Source of the DNA: Paragorgia papillata
Lineage: Eukaryota > Cnidaria > Anthozoa > Scleralcyonacea > Coralliidae
Direction: 5' to 3'
Assembly (NCBI GenBank): GCA_035771165.1
Contig: JAWNZC010000002.1
Location: forward strand, 1,117,501 to 1,181,500
Length of the DNA: 64,000 nucleotides
A program made the translations under genes and the position numbers. The notes under the pieces were generated by a model that saw only the letters and a list, made by a program, of their open reading frames with translations, had not been told where the DNA came from and ran no database searches. Shown piece after piece: positions 40,866 to 52,600 of the stretch; the stretch's first letter is position 1; the number at the start of each line of letters is the position of its first letter.

Positions 40866-41919
40866 GTGATCACATGCATAGATATAGTCACATGCCTCAG
40901 TTTCGCAAAGCTTATTGGTCAATATCGCCAGCGGCCGCGCGGAGGACTAATAACGCGTCGCAAAAAAATAAAAATAAGTAGAATCGCGAAAACCTGGACT
41001 CGTCTACCTGCGGTAGCCCGAATAATAAGAGGGAACTCAAACACTGCATACCTTCACCAGCGCGTTATAAGTTACACTACACCGGATTGCTTGCATATCG
41101 GTTATATAAGGCGTAACCTTATGGATATGATACAACCTTATAAACCTACCAACTGGATTGCAATATTATTTGACAAATTGTTGCAACAAAGTTATTTAAA
41201 TACTTTAGTCAAATTTTGTGAGTTATTGGTGTACTGTATTAAAATTTGATTGGCCTACTAAACAATAACCATACTTTATTACCATAGGTTTTAAATAGTA
41301 CCATAGCTTTAATAGTCAAGCTATTATCACACTGCCTCTCACCACGAGGACCTAAGTGAAGCCCAATTTGACTGATTCTGTGCCGGATATGAGTAGAGTT
41401 GTTAGTGCTCAACTTCCTGTGCTTTGCTGGCTTTACTCATTGTTTTTACCATAGTAGCTATAGGCATGATCAGTAGATACATGCATGTCTGGACATGCCT
41501 ATTTTTTCAATTATTTCTTCTACACAGAGAAACTTTTATGAAATTTTTGTCCACTTCTAAACCAAATTAAACCAAAATTTAATGGCTTGGTCTGTGGTCA
41601 ATCTTTCTATAATCTTTTATGAAAACTTGTGCAGTACTTCGCGAGCCGATATCCTGGCGACAGACAGACAAATAGTTATAGAGGTGAAAACATATTAAAC
41701 GTTCTGGCAGAGGCAGGCTGCCTGTGGCAGAGCATGGGCAGAGGTATTAAATTGAGCTATACGACGGAAGAATTGAATGTGACATATAGAAGTTATTTAA
41801 TTTTCATTACTCAAAACATTCGTGACGCATCTTGAGGGGAATATCGCATTTCAACCAAGATCGTATTCCGTAAAATCAGTGAAAATAACAGACCTTGTTG
41901 CAGATCAAGTTCTAACAGA
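40866..41919. other. Spacer upstream of copy 5, no gene recognised
   Basis: AT-rich DNA. ACGAGGACCTAAGTGAAGCC near 41345 with GAGTAGAGTTGTTAGTGCTC faintly resembles the SINE body at 39500. The frames of 127 and 68 codons have no recognisable domain. Confidence 0.4.
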
Positions 41920-41981
41920 CTACTATTCGAGAACCGCCGCTATACAGTGAAGAAAATATACATTGAATGATATAGGAAAAG
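41920..41981 (+). other. Candidate non-coding 5' exon of copy 5
   Basis: ATGATATAGGAAAAG followed by donor GTAAGTGTT at 41982. The next 80 bases (TTAAAGCTTGAAG-like text and ATATCTTTCAAGACACTGAT) align with the 5' intron of copies 1-4 (ATCTCTTTCAAGACACAGAT), so the exon/intron layout is shared. No clear TATA box upstream. Confidence 0.45.
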
Positions 41982-42169
41982 GTAAGTGTTCTTAACCAAG
42001 TAATAAAGCTTGAAGTATACTTAGCACTTTAGGGTGAGTACAGAAATAAGACGATATCTTTCAAGACACTGATCACACTAAAACCGCACTTAGGCCAGGT
42101 GAAGAATCAGACATAGTTTAACGCTACTCTGGCTTAAAAGTTTTTTTGAACGCAGCTTTTAATGTTACT

Positions 42170-42412
42170 GTTCATGACCCAACGTTTCGACACTCCGATC
42201 TAGTGTCTTCATAAGGGGTGATCGTTGTGAAGACAGGTCTCATATTTATACCGACATATCACAGTATGGAGAAGCGTTAAACTATGTCTGAACATACTGT
42301 ATTTCAACTCTTTAAAGGACATGTTTGAAGCGAGAATTTGTGGTAGAATCACGTTTATTTATTGCTGAGCTTTCGAGTCAGGCCTCCATCAGAGCAAATC
42401 TACTGTCTACTG
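42170..42412 (-). repeat. Two degenerate Penelope/hammerhead-like fragments
   Basis: Minus strand: TATGAAGACACTAGATCGGA then GTGTCGAAACGTTGGG (42228 to 42179), and CTGATGGAGGCC then CTCGAAAGCTC (42391 to 42366). Both look like hammerhead cores with one or two core changes. They lie in the 5' intron of copy 5, where copies 1-4 also carry Penelope hairpins. Confidence 0.45.
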
Positions 42413-42445
42413 AATCTACAGAATCAGGTCGGGAGCTCAACAAAT

Positions 42446-43605
42446 ACAGTCAAACCTGTATTATAGTCCGTTTCAGCTTGCTTTTGAAATCCGATACGTA
42501 TAATTGAAATGAACATTCCGACCTTACGTTGCAATGTTCCGAACTACGTTGCGAGGTAGATACAAATTTAAGTCGGCAATTTGTTTCTGCTTAAACGAGT
42601 ATCTATTATTATATTCGATACAACAAATAATCTTCTTCTCCGTGATTTTACCAAAGGAATTCAATTCAAAGCTTATTAAATTCGAACTTCACGACGAACA
42701 TCCGTACCAAGTTCCCAACCTTCCAACGAATGTTGACAAACGAATTTCAAAAGCAAGCTGAAACTGACTATAAGCGGACACCCTCGGGGAATTGGTTAGT
42801 GTCATAGAGGTGTCCTCCTAATAGAGGTTCTCGTACCCAGGCCCCCTGTCAATCTCGCACCCATTCCTGTACCCCCCCCCCCCCCCCCCCATGCCAGATC
42901 AAGGCATTATCATCATTATCGTCAAGGGGAAAAGGATTAACAGAGGCGCTGGATATGGCTTGGAAATTCCTTGTGTATATGAATTTCGAGGAGACCGCTT
43001 CTCTTGCGACTGCTTGAGGAATAAATTAGATACTGAGAACTTTGACGTTGGAGTCCAAGGGCCGGTTGTACGAAGGCCGGATAGCGCTATCCACTGGATA
43101 GCGATTTTTTCAACCTTCGTAAAATTGGCCGTTGATTGTTATGACCTCAGATTAGGATTTGGTATTTATAAACTGAAGTTTTTAAGATCTATTGTGGGCT
43201 CCAGATCCGTAGTTTCACAGCTCTTCGGCCATTTTTACGAAGGTTGAAAAAATCACTATCCAGTGGATAGCGCTATCCGGCCTTCGTACAACCGGCCCCA
43301 AGTCTCCAATAAACAGTAACATTAACTCGAACCAAACGCAGTTTAGAAAAATATGCAAGAAACTATGTACTGATTTATATTGTCATGCATTTATTGATTT
43401 CCGTCGTGAGACATTGAAAACAGGAAGGGCGCTAATCTAATATCTACCATCTTAAGGAGAAACATATGTTAAATAAATGAATAAAAGAAAACACTGTCGG
43501 CTTAATACAGGGATTTGGTATCGTTTTACATACGTTTTACACTGATTTAGGTGTCCGCGTCCGCTTAATAGAGGTGTCCGCTTAATAGAGGTGACCTTTG
43601 TATGG
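42446..43605. mobile_element. Tc1/pogo-like transposon remnant (tentative)
   Basis: ACAGTCAAACCTGTATTATAG at the left and repeated CCGCTTAATAGAGGTG at the right are typical of pogo/Tigger-like termini. Related GAGGTGTCCTCCTAATAGAGG lies at 42808. Contains a poly-C tract at 42871-42890 and the MITE at 43069-43303. No transposase frame. Confidence 0.4.
43069..43303. mobile_element. MITE GGCCGGTTGTACGAAGGCCG
   Basis: Inverted ends of about 75 bp (GGCCGGTTGTACGAAGGCCG, GATAGCGCTATCC, TTTTTTCAACCTTCGTAAAA). The central 90 bp is unique. The frame at 42891-43247 overlaps it and is not a gene. Confidence 0.8.
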
Positions 43606-43719
43606 TTAACATGGGATTCAATTCGGGCCGCTTAAATAACAAACGTTGGTGTTTCGACTTTTCTCTTGTATTATAGTCAGTCAATGTCATTGAATAATTC
43701 TCGATATTCTTCTTTCAGC

Positions 43720-46224
43720 ATGGATGTAGTAATAACCAAAAAAGAAAAGCATAAAATCATGATTTTAGGCGCTTTTGCTGGAATTTTTGGAGCTGCGTCT
43801 GGTTCCATTGGTCTCTACATGAAGACACAACTTACTTCTTCAAAAACTGATTGGGGAATTGAAGGGATACTGGAGTTCACTGAAGGATACTTTGGAGTAA
43901 TGTCGGGTTTCTTAGTAAGTGTATTGGACGAAAGTTAAAAGGGATCACTCAAAAGAACGAAGTCTCCAAAAAGCTCGGGTTTTAGTTGGTTCCAAACAAT
44001 TTTTAAAAATTGATTTCTACTGCAGTTGCAATCTCGTTTCCAGAGCCCACGTTCCCCACCCGGGAAACGAGAGACTCTGGGATAATACGTTTCAAATCAC
44101 AGGATTCTTGTTATTCCGGTTGAGGTACGCATTGTTCTCCTTGTTTGACTTTTCCCCAAACAAGTCAATGGGGTTGCTGGCGAAGCTCGAATTACAGCAT
44201 CTACACACATACGGCGAAGATATCGATCGCGGCAACGTCTTCACTGGAGTCTTGTCGTCCGACATCTTTGTTATTTTGGTTTTATTAATTCTACTTCCAG
44301 TCACTTCAGACCAACTCATGCTTACTATTCAGCCAATAACGTAACGATTTGAAACGGATTATCCCAGAGTCTCTTGTTTCCCGGGTGGGGAACGTGGGCT
44401 CTGGGGACGAGATTGCTGCAGTTGCCGAAAGCTTACGTCAGCAGCTAAGATGCAAAGTATATGTCTATTGTTTTTTTTATACAATAACGTGACTTCTATG
44501 CGCATTTTCATTGGTTGTTGATCGTGATCTATTAAAGGACACACGCACAGCTGGCGTCAAATCACGTCAGCAGACTTGTTTTTCTTTTTTCATGCCACAA
44601 TTCTTCAATAAACAACTTGACGTTTTTATTGTGTAAAACAAGTAGATTACATTTTCCCGTGCATGTGTGTGTATTTGTAATAGATCACAGAAGACGTCAG
44701 AGCGTGTAAAGAACAACAGTCATCACACTACTCGACTTCGTCTCGTGTCTACTTTTTTGTTCTTTACACGCTGTGACGTCATCTGTGATCTATTACAGTA
44801 CACACACACGGAAAAATGTAATCTATTTGTTAAATAGAAACAATTTTTAGCCAATCACGACGACGACAGTTCAGGGCGAATATTGTAATTTGTCGGAAAG
44901 TTTATGTAAATCAGGACGAATTTGTATCCGATTTACAACATCTGATTAAACATTCATTTATTTTGAATTTTCGCCACGAATTATTAATTTAATTGGATAA
45001 ACTTTTGTTTGATCTCTCTTTGGTTATAACAATTTCACCAATATTATTTTCTTTTTTTTCTTTTTTTACGTCTCTCTTCTAGCTATTTCTCCTTGGTAGT
45101 GTGGGTTATTTTCTCATCTACTCAAGGATATTCTGCTTGGTAAGAGTAAAATACCACGAGTTTTAATCTCTCAGCTTTAAAGGACTTATGCATCGAAAAA
45201 TAAGTTCGGGAGAGACTCTTATTTGAGATTTGTTTTATATGTAAATAACATCATTTAGACGTCACATGCACTGCATAATGACTTGTTGGAAAATCTTGAA
45301 TATCAATTTGTGATTATTTAAAAACGAAACACTTTTAACTGCGCTGTGCTTCTGTGTATCGCAGGACACTATACATGAAAAGTTTCAAGTGATTTACTTG
45401 AATTATTGCAAGAATAGACATGAGTTTCCAACAAGTCATTATACAGTGTGACGTCTAAGTGATGTTATTTGCATATCACGCAAATCTCAATATTTAAAGA
45501 ACGAAGTGAGATATGGAAGAGATGCAAACGTCAATCTTTATAACTCCAAAAGTTCTTTGAAATAAGAGAGTATCTCCCGAACTTATTTTTCGCTGCATAA
45601 GCCCTTTAACTTAATTCTTCTTCTGGTCAAAGTATGTTTTCAGTTTCTACTTTTCTTAACCGGTTCAAGCTTTTTCCTTTTTGGAAAGTTCTTTCTATAT
45701 ATAATTTTTGTTGCACCATTAAAATTATTTTGAACCTCTTACTCTTTCCAGGTGTTTCTTTACGGATTTTTCTCACTATCATGCGATGTTTTGTGCGTTT
45801 TGGATGCATTGATGGTGATGCCTTATACAAAAGAAAATGGAAAGTTTGCTTGGGATAAACAAGGATGCAATTCTACTTCCAATCACACTGGATTTACTAT
45901 AAATACTAATCTAAAGGACATCAGTGACGGTAAATCATCTTAGTGGGAAGCACGGCTGCACGCAGGCTAATTCTATTTTAATTATATCAAAGTGAAAAGA
46001 TGGTAAACTGCCGAGAATAGTTTTGATAATGAAATACTGACGTTTCGAGCGAAGTCCTTCCCATTTTACTTGCATAATCCCTCTCGGCTTTTTTACACAC
46101 TCTGTTGATTCTGTTGACGCAAGGAGGATGGCCAAGTTGTAGTAGTACTTACCCCATAGGGTAAAAAATATCAGGTCACCATAGCTAACTGTCAAAATAC
46201 CAGAAACTCGTAACTCATATATAT

Positions 46225-46295
<71 letters not shown>

Positions 46296-47329
46296 GATAG
46301 AGCGAATATACTATAAGTGGGCTTACCTCAAATGTTGATGGTCGCTACTGTCAGTTTCACGCTGGGCGATCTTCCCAGTGTGAAACTGACAGTAGCGACC
46401 ATCAACATTTGAGGTAAGCCCACTTATAGTATATATATATATATATTGCGCAAAAAATTCATAGATATTTAAGGTCAACAATTCACTTTTCATTCATATC
46501 TTTTTCTTATTCTTAGCGTCAGTATCCTGTGAAGATTTCAAGATTATTGCCATTTTGTTAATTTGCATCACAACAGCACTGTTGATTGCATTTATTTTAT
46601 CAACGATTACGACATTTGTGACTGGCGTGGCGTTATGCAGAGCCAAAGACATCTCCGTAAGTACGGAGACGACTGTCGAACCGAATTTCAAACTTCAAAG
46701 CAAGTCCGCTGACGTGACCTGACGTGTTTGACGTCATCTGCGTGTAGTCTTTTAATAGATCACACGGTCAACAACCAATTAAAACGCACATAGATTCGTA
46801 GAAGTCACGTTATTGTATATAGACAGCTAAAGATTGCATAACCACTTTCATAATAGCGACTAATTTCAATATTCTTTTATGTGCATCTTAATAAGCCATT
46901 CTCGCCTCGTTTGTGTCTGTAATACCAAATAATCTTTGCTTCATAACGAGGCCAGAAAGGTTAATTTAGATGCACATAAAACTGAGAATATTTAAAGTGA
47001 AGGCCTTTATGAAAGTGGTCTATTAGATATCACTATCTTTACTGAACTATATTTCTTTATGAAAAAATTGACGAAGCGCGGCCAGGATTATACATAATGA
47101 AAAGACAAACGTTCTCTAACCAAATATTTAAATTTAATTCGAGCTTTCGGCTATGTCAATGGAGTTATATTGGCGAAACCGGAAGATGTTTTGAAACACG
47201 AAAAAAGGAACACATTAGAAACGCTAAACAAAACAAAGCGGGTTCAAAAATTGCAAACCATGCGTGGACTAATGATCATAGAATCGACTTCGAAGGTGGC
47301 AAAGTCATTGACAAGGGAACCTACAGGAC

Positions 47330-47413
<84 letters not shown>

Positions 47414-48128
47414 CACGAATATCTATACAGGATAAAACTCGTCAGTGCATTAAGCACTGTTAGCAATGAGGTCCTGTAAAAATCAAATTTACAAATACTT
47501 CTACAACTAAATTACAAAATTATATGTATATAAAAATAGATAAAAATACAGTACAAATGTTAAAATAGGCAACTATAAAAATTGTTCCTCAAGAGATTTT
47601 CTAAACAAGACCCTAGATTTCAAGTTTCTAGTTTCAGTTGGTAAACTGTTAATAACTGAGGCACCTAAGAAATAGAAGCTTCGACGACCAAACTCCAATT
47701 TCACTTTTGGGAGTTTCACACTAGAGTCTTGGCACACGGCATTGATTCCCGAATCGGACAATAACTCAAAACCATTACCCGAACAGTATAGCATTATACT
47801 AAATAAAATAACTCATTAAGTTAATAACATTGTATCAGATTACAAGGCGTTCCACAATATTTGTATGTATATATGGTTTTATAGTTCATTTTTATTATCC
47901 TGTTGAAGGCTGCAGTCTGGCAGCCGAAAGCTCGAATTAAATTTAAATATTTGGTCAGAGAACGTTTGTCTTTTCATTATATATTTCTTTACCTTACATT
48001 TCTTTCTTTGTTTTTTCAAGGTATCTGAAGAGCCAGGTCTTCAACTATCTCCATTCACTGGACCAGATCTATTTGAAGCAACAAATTACGATAACGCACT
48101 TCACCAGAATAACGGCTTCAAACCATAA
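43720..48128 (+). CDS. Four-pass membrane protein, MS4A/CD20-like, copy 5 (divergent)
   Basis: Predicted exons: 43720-43914, 45083-45139, 45752-45929, 46517-46656, 48021-48128 (phases 0,0,1,0); 225 aa. Starts MDVVITKKEK after a TTCTTTCAG acceptor; an in-frame ATG at 43666 lies upstream of that acceptor and is not used in this model. TM1 about 16-36 (GAFAGIFGAASGSIGLYM), TM2 56-78, TM3 85-108 (SCDVLCVLDALMV), TM4 151-178. The TM3-TM4 loop is longer, with cysteines in GCNSTSNHT and VSCEDFKI and two N-glycosylation sequons. Exon 3 combines the equivalents of exons 3 and 4 of copies 1-4. The tail (PGLQLSPFTGPDLFEATNYD) has no Gln repeats. Introns carry several MITEs and a Penelope fragment. Confidence 0.72.
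44029..44415. mobile_element. MITE CAATCTCGTTTCCAGAGCC, 387 bp
   Basis: Flanked by CTGCAGTTG at 44020-44028 and 44416-44424, a perfect 9-bp duplication. Longer relative of 40646-40855, sharing about 70 bp of each end. In intron 1 of copy 5. Confidence 0.9.
44643..44828. mobile_element. MITE AGATTACATTTTCCCGTG
   Basis: Inverted arms of about 70 bp including TAATAGATCACAG and GCGTGTAAAGAAC. A related half (AATAGATCAC...TAGAAGTCACGTTATTGTAT) is found inverted at 44465-44535 and 46755-46820. Confidence 0.75.
45177..45608. mobile_element. TTAA-type MITE (TTTAAAGGACTTATGCATCG ends)
   Basis: TTTAAAGGACTTATGCATCG at the left and CGCTGCATAAGCCCTTTAA at the right are inverted. A second inner inverted pair includes CACTGCATAATGACTTGTTG and CAACAAGTCATTATACAGTG. 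In intron 2 of copy 5. Confidence 0.8.
46202..46455. repeat. (TA)n with near-perfect 60-bp-arm palindrome
   Basis: 46307-46434 is a hairpin whose arms match with one mismatch (TATACTATAAGTGGGCTTAC and complement), bounded by TA tracts on both sides. Same architecture as 17855-17998 but unrelated sequence. The arm contains TGTGAAACTGACAG and, less clearly, the rest of a hammerhead core. Confidence 0.8.
46740..47020. mobile_element. MITE with ACCACTTTCATAA ends and related repeat
   Basis: ACCACTTTCATAATAGCGAC (46841) and the complement ending GAAAGTGGTC (47019) bracket ATGTGCATCTTAATAAGC / AGATGCACATAAAA. The preceding 46750-46820 matches inverted 44465-44535. Another family copy is at 54728-55235. 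Confidence 0.65.
47088..47990 (+). pseudogene. Penelope-like element remnant with GIY-YIG endonuclease
   Basis: The frame around 47160-47325 contains YIGETGR (47166-47186), FETRKKEH and HAWTNDHRIDF, diagnostic of the GIY-YIG endonuclease of Penelope-like retroelements. It is cut by an (ATT)n tract (47329-47412). Inverted terminal pieces at 47088-47155 and 47925-47988 share AATATTTAAATTTAATTCGA. A hammerhead-like core CTGTTGA (47900), stem GGCTGC/GCAGCC and GAAAGC (47926) sits at the 3' end. In the last intron of copy 5; no reverse transcriptase remains. Confidence 0.8.
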
Positions 48129-48246
48129 TAACCTTGTGTGTTTATTGCAGTTTGTTTATATTGAAAAAATAACGTTGCAAAATATGTGCATGGTACTAGT
48201 ACTGCAGTTCTCAAAGTCAAGAAAAGTGTTTAAATTAATTTACTTT

Positions 48247-48700
48247 AAAGGGTATTGGCAATAAAAATTAAGTTTGTTTAATTTGAAAGAACTCGTGAAA
48301 TTGTAATAGAAGATCTTTTACAACTTTTTCGGTGTCTTTCTTCGTTGCAGATATTTTAATTTGTTTATATGTAAATGAGATGGTCTCTGACGTCAGGAGT
48401 GGGGTAAAATATTTTCATACAGAGCAAAATCACTTACATATCTAACATGAAATGTTCAGCGTCGCAAGGCGTTGTTATGTGCGCAGTTTCAAGTGATTTC
48501 GTTGAACAAATTTAGATTTTACTATGTGTGAAAATACTGGACCCTGCTCCTGACGTCAGAGACCATCTCATTTACATATTAAACAAATTGAAATATCTTG
48601 AAAACGAAGAAAGATACGAAAAAATTGTAAAAGAACTTCTATTACAATTTGATGAGTTCTTTCAAATTAGAGAAACTTAATTTTTATTGCCAATGTCATT
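48247..48700. mobile_element. MITE GGGTATTGGCAATAAAAATT, just 3' of copy 5
   Basis: Inverted ends (TTGGCAATAAAAATTAAGTT and complement) with a second inverted block GAGATGGTCTCTGACGTCAG inside. Its left end starts about 120 bp after the stop of copy 5 and could supply UTR sequence. Confidence 0.8.
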
Positions 48701-49236
48701 TAAATTTTCAACTATTGCGGCCCTAAAAGTTAGGGTAATTTTGTAAATTTCAGTTTAATTAAGCAGTCAACTGAAAATTCGCAATATTTTATCAAGATTT
48801 AGATTAACTTAAAAAATAGTAATCATGCACTAAATACCTCTTTCTGTTCCAAGCACAATTTCTGAAGTAAGAGGAATTTAGCGAGTTTAAATTTTTGCGG
48901 CGACTAGTTTTTACTAGTTGCTAAATCATCATCATTAATAATAATTTGGTGCTAAAATTACTTGTCGCAAAAAATAGTGGCATGAATATAGTTTATGTTC
49001 ATATTGAAATAAAAAAAAACATTGGTTGTGAGAAGTGTCATGTGAATGGAAAAACCGCATCAGATTGCCGTACCAAAAACGTTGTGAAAATAGGCCTTAA
49101 CTTATCGTTGTTTTCAATTTATAATCCTTAGTTGCTTTTTCATAACTCCACAGTATATCGATGTAAACTCTATCAAGACAGGGCCTGGGTTAAGGGTATT
49201 TTATATTGGTATATTGCGCATATTGCGTTGCGTACG
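48701..49236. other. Spacer between copies 5 and 6
   Basis: AT-rich, no recognised gene or repeat. Frames of 61 and 64 codons have no coding character. Confidence 0.4.
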
Positions 49237-49314
49237 CAATCTCGTTTCCAGAGCCCCGCGTTCGCCTACACACAGCTTAGAGTGAGCGAGCGCGGGGCAC
49301 TGGGAACGAGATTG
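49237..49314. mobile_element. 78-bp MITE CAATCTCG...CGAGATTG
   Basis: Short relative of 40646-40855 and 44029-44415 with a GC-rich centre (GAGTGAGCGAGCGCGGGG). The flanking 9-mers agree only partly. About 360 bp upstream of the copy 6 start. Confidence 0.75.
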
Positions 49315-49677
49315 GTAATTACGTAAAATTCAACCAATCTGCAGAGCGCGCGCAATAGACCTTATGGCCGACGATTTAATATGGCTTTGAAACTGACTAT
49401 GATTATCACTTATTCTCACAAATTTATATCAGACTTAATTAAATGGTGCAAAAAATCGGGCCCAAACAAAGGCGCAGGCTATTGTGCTTCAAGCTAGCGG
49501 GTTTATGGGTTTCGTCATATTATACGACGAAAAGGCGATGCCGACATAAAAAGCGGTAAAGTATTCCCAAGTGTTGCTGATTAGCAATCATCATCAGGGC
49601 AGAGAGTTGAGTTGCGACAAGAGGAAGACAAAGAAGAGAAGTCATTTTATTATTGGGATTAAAACTACTTAAAAACA

Positions 49678-52600
49678 ATGCAATCGACCTTAGGAACATA
49701 CACAAGTAACAGAAGTAAGTAAAGACTTTGATTTGGATAAACTTTTTTAAAGCATTTAACGAGTTAAGGGCAGTTTATAAAATACTTGAATACCGCTTTT
49801 GACTGTCGTTGTTCTCGATGACATGTCGACGTTTGTGTTATATATTTTGTTTGGGTATTTTTATTGTTCAAAATAGATGATCGAACTTAAATGGATGGTT
49901 TGAATGAGATGTTGGTATAGCGAGAATAACGTTTATTTAAAACAAGAGTATATATTTGTTTATTAATCAAAAGCCTTTTTCAATTCAACTGACAGCCACT
50001 GAGCGAGGGAGGGCAAGGCGGATATGTCATGTTATACACAAACTACATCGCTTTAAATGAATCATTGAAGGCATTTTGTGCCGTTTATGATTTTATGGTT
50101 CATGTAAAAGCGCTAGAAGCTTGACTTAGATTGTAAATATAAAGAGATTCATAGCTTGCTTAACTCAAATGAAAAGTCGGTTAGTGCATTAGGATGTAAG
50201 GTTGGTTAAACAACTTCTCAAATTACTAAGTCTGTGTTGATGGACAATCATATTAATTAAAAAAAACACATTTTTTTCTTTTATTAAGTGCCATAGTTTC
50301 AGTTTAGGAAATGCTGTATATGTGTTTGGAAAAAAATATATAAAGAACTGCACAATCCTTTGCTAAAAGGCAATGAATAAGCAGTTTTGATGGTCAATAA
50401 AGAATCATTGAGATATACCATAGTCAATCGAGATATGGTCTGGAAACTCAGCTAAAGTCTTTGGTCTATCTTTTTGTTCACCTTTATGTATGTTTGTGCA
50501 CGGTCACTGAACACACTGTATTTTAGTATAATGAACAAATTGTCCAATAGCAAGGTTTCAGTTCAATCACTCAACCGTGCTATTTAAATATTAATAAACC
50601 TAAAACAAAGGATGTGCACGGTTTAAGGTACGGTTCAACATAAAATCACAGCTCATTATAGGCGCTTTGAAGTTTGCCGAGTTTCCAGACCATATCTCGA
50701 TTGACTATGGATATAGGAAACAGATGTCGTAGCCAGTGGGGGCTGGGGGGTAATGGCATTTTCCTGGCCAGTTATTCTTGCTATTAAGAAAGTAGAGTGC
50801 CTCATAAACAGGGTATAGCCAGTGAGCTCTATATATAACTGGAGTGATATGTGGTGGACAGTCTTCTACATGATCTGATTAAGTCTGATTTGGTATGTAC
50901 TTCAGGCCTACATGTCCGCCATGTTTGGCTTCAATCTTTGCCTGGTCAATGTCAGACCAGCAGATATCACTCCAGTTATATATAGACCTCACTGGTAGGC
51001 CTGAAGTACATAATTATAGTTCCAGTTTCCTACATGCTTGCACCTAAGTGGAAACACTGCCCATCAACACATGTTCTATTTCAACGTCAAACATAAAAGT
51101 TTTCCTTGTAAAAATGTTGTGTTTCCCTTCAATACGTACATGTTTGTGCTCTTAGCCAATCACATTTTGCCAATCCCATGGTGTCAATTTCAAAATGGTT
51201 AACTTTTGGACATGTTTTGCTGGGCAGTGTTTCCACTAATAGGTGCAAATGACAGTATCACCAGTTTACCACCTTTTCATTTTGCTCTATTTGTGTTTAT
51301 TAGTCTATATATGGTATTATATATACTGTATATATTTGTTTACTCTATATATTTGTGTTTACTCTATATATTTGTGTTTACTCTATATATTTGTTTACTC
51401 TACCTGTATATATCATTCAATATTTCATTTCCAGATATTGGTCCTGTTGGGAAAGTCAGGGTTTCCAAACCAATATCAAGAGGAGCAGCTGTCATCGGTT
51501 TATTACAGTTTCTAATTGCAGTAGCTCTCGTCGGTGGTGGAACATTTCTTTACACAAAACATGTCAATGATGACATTGAGTCTGATGGTGATCCAAAACT
51601 TTATGGTCTTTGGTCAGCTCCTGGGGTATAGTTTACTAACATAAAGATAAAATAAAATTCACTTGAATATGAAAAAAATGTTACCATAAAAATTGCTACT
51701 AAACAAAAGCCACAAATACTTCAAGCTTATTTAAATTTTCAGGAAGTTAATATCTGAAATACAGTAATAAACACTTACGTATAATTTGCAATGGCCTTGC
51801 TTGTGACTTGGGCTTGCAAATAATGACTTGTTACAGTAATATAATCCATGGTAATAATAATAATACCATGGTAATGCCATTTGAAAGTTGATATTTCTCC
51901 AATTAAAACCATCTCAAGATTAACCCTTTCGCTACTGTGGTGCTAGCCTTTTAGTATTTTACTCTGGCTAACGCCAGATGATTTTAATTGTCGAGGGAAG
52001 AGCTCTAGTAGGGAAAGAGTTAAGCATGACCATTCCATTATCCAGCACATCGTTGGTATAAGCAACTTGTTATGGTTGAAACACTTGGAGCTGAACTAGT
52101 GAAAAATAATAAATTTTTTCTTTTTAGCCACTGATAGTTGGTATTTTTGGAGTTATTGCATGGTGGCAGAGAAAACGAGACATGGTAAATATATTTTTTT
52201 TCTATCAGACTTTGTCTTAATCATTTACGGTGTAAAACAGGGGTGTTGGAGCAACACTAAAAGTGGGGGTGGCCCAAAATTTTTTAGGGGGCCCAAAATT
52301 TTTTAGGGGGTCCAAGGGCATGCTGTCCTGGGAAATTTCTGGAAGGAGTCTCTGAAATGCCATTTTCTGCATTTTAGGACATTAGGATTTACAGAATTCT
52401 AAAGGTCCAAAAACGTCATAAAATACTCAAAAGACAACACTTTTCCACACATTGAATAACTGCATTCAAATTTCTTTATTATATCTTTATTCAAAGTCAT
52501 GGGTTAGCTAGGGTTAGTGATTTTGTTAATCATAACTTTATTACTGACCTTGTTAAAAAGTGGGGGGCAAACATATTCTGGCCCCCCCACCAAAAAAAAG

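Noticed and set aside
43666..43719. Upstream in-frame ATG for copy 5 (MYYSQSMSLNN...)
   Set aside because: It lies before the TTCTTTCAG acceptor that matches the acceptor position one base before the ATG in all paralogues.
4195..48128. Tetraspanin family for the four-TM proteins
   Set aside because: No CCG motif or four-cysteine large loop between TM3 and TM4, and the loop is far too short; the CD20/MS4A-type layout fits better.
49575..49610. Hammerhead-like CTGATGATGATTGC on the minus strand upstream of copy 6
   Set aside because: The GAAA box is absent (CAACAC follows the stem), so the core is incomplete.
51206..51631. 141-codon ORF starting MDMFCW as the N-terminus of copy 6
   Set aside because: Its start is inside a MITE and it runs through an intronic tandem repeat. 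The exon at 49678-49714 gives a clean donor and the required phase 1.
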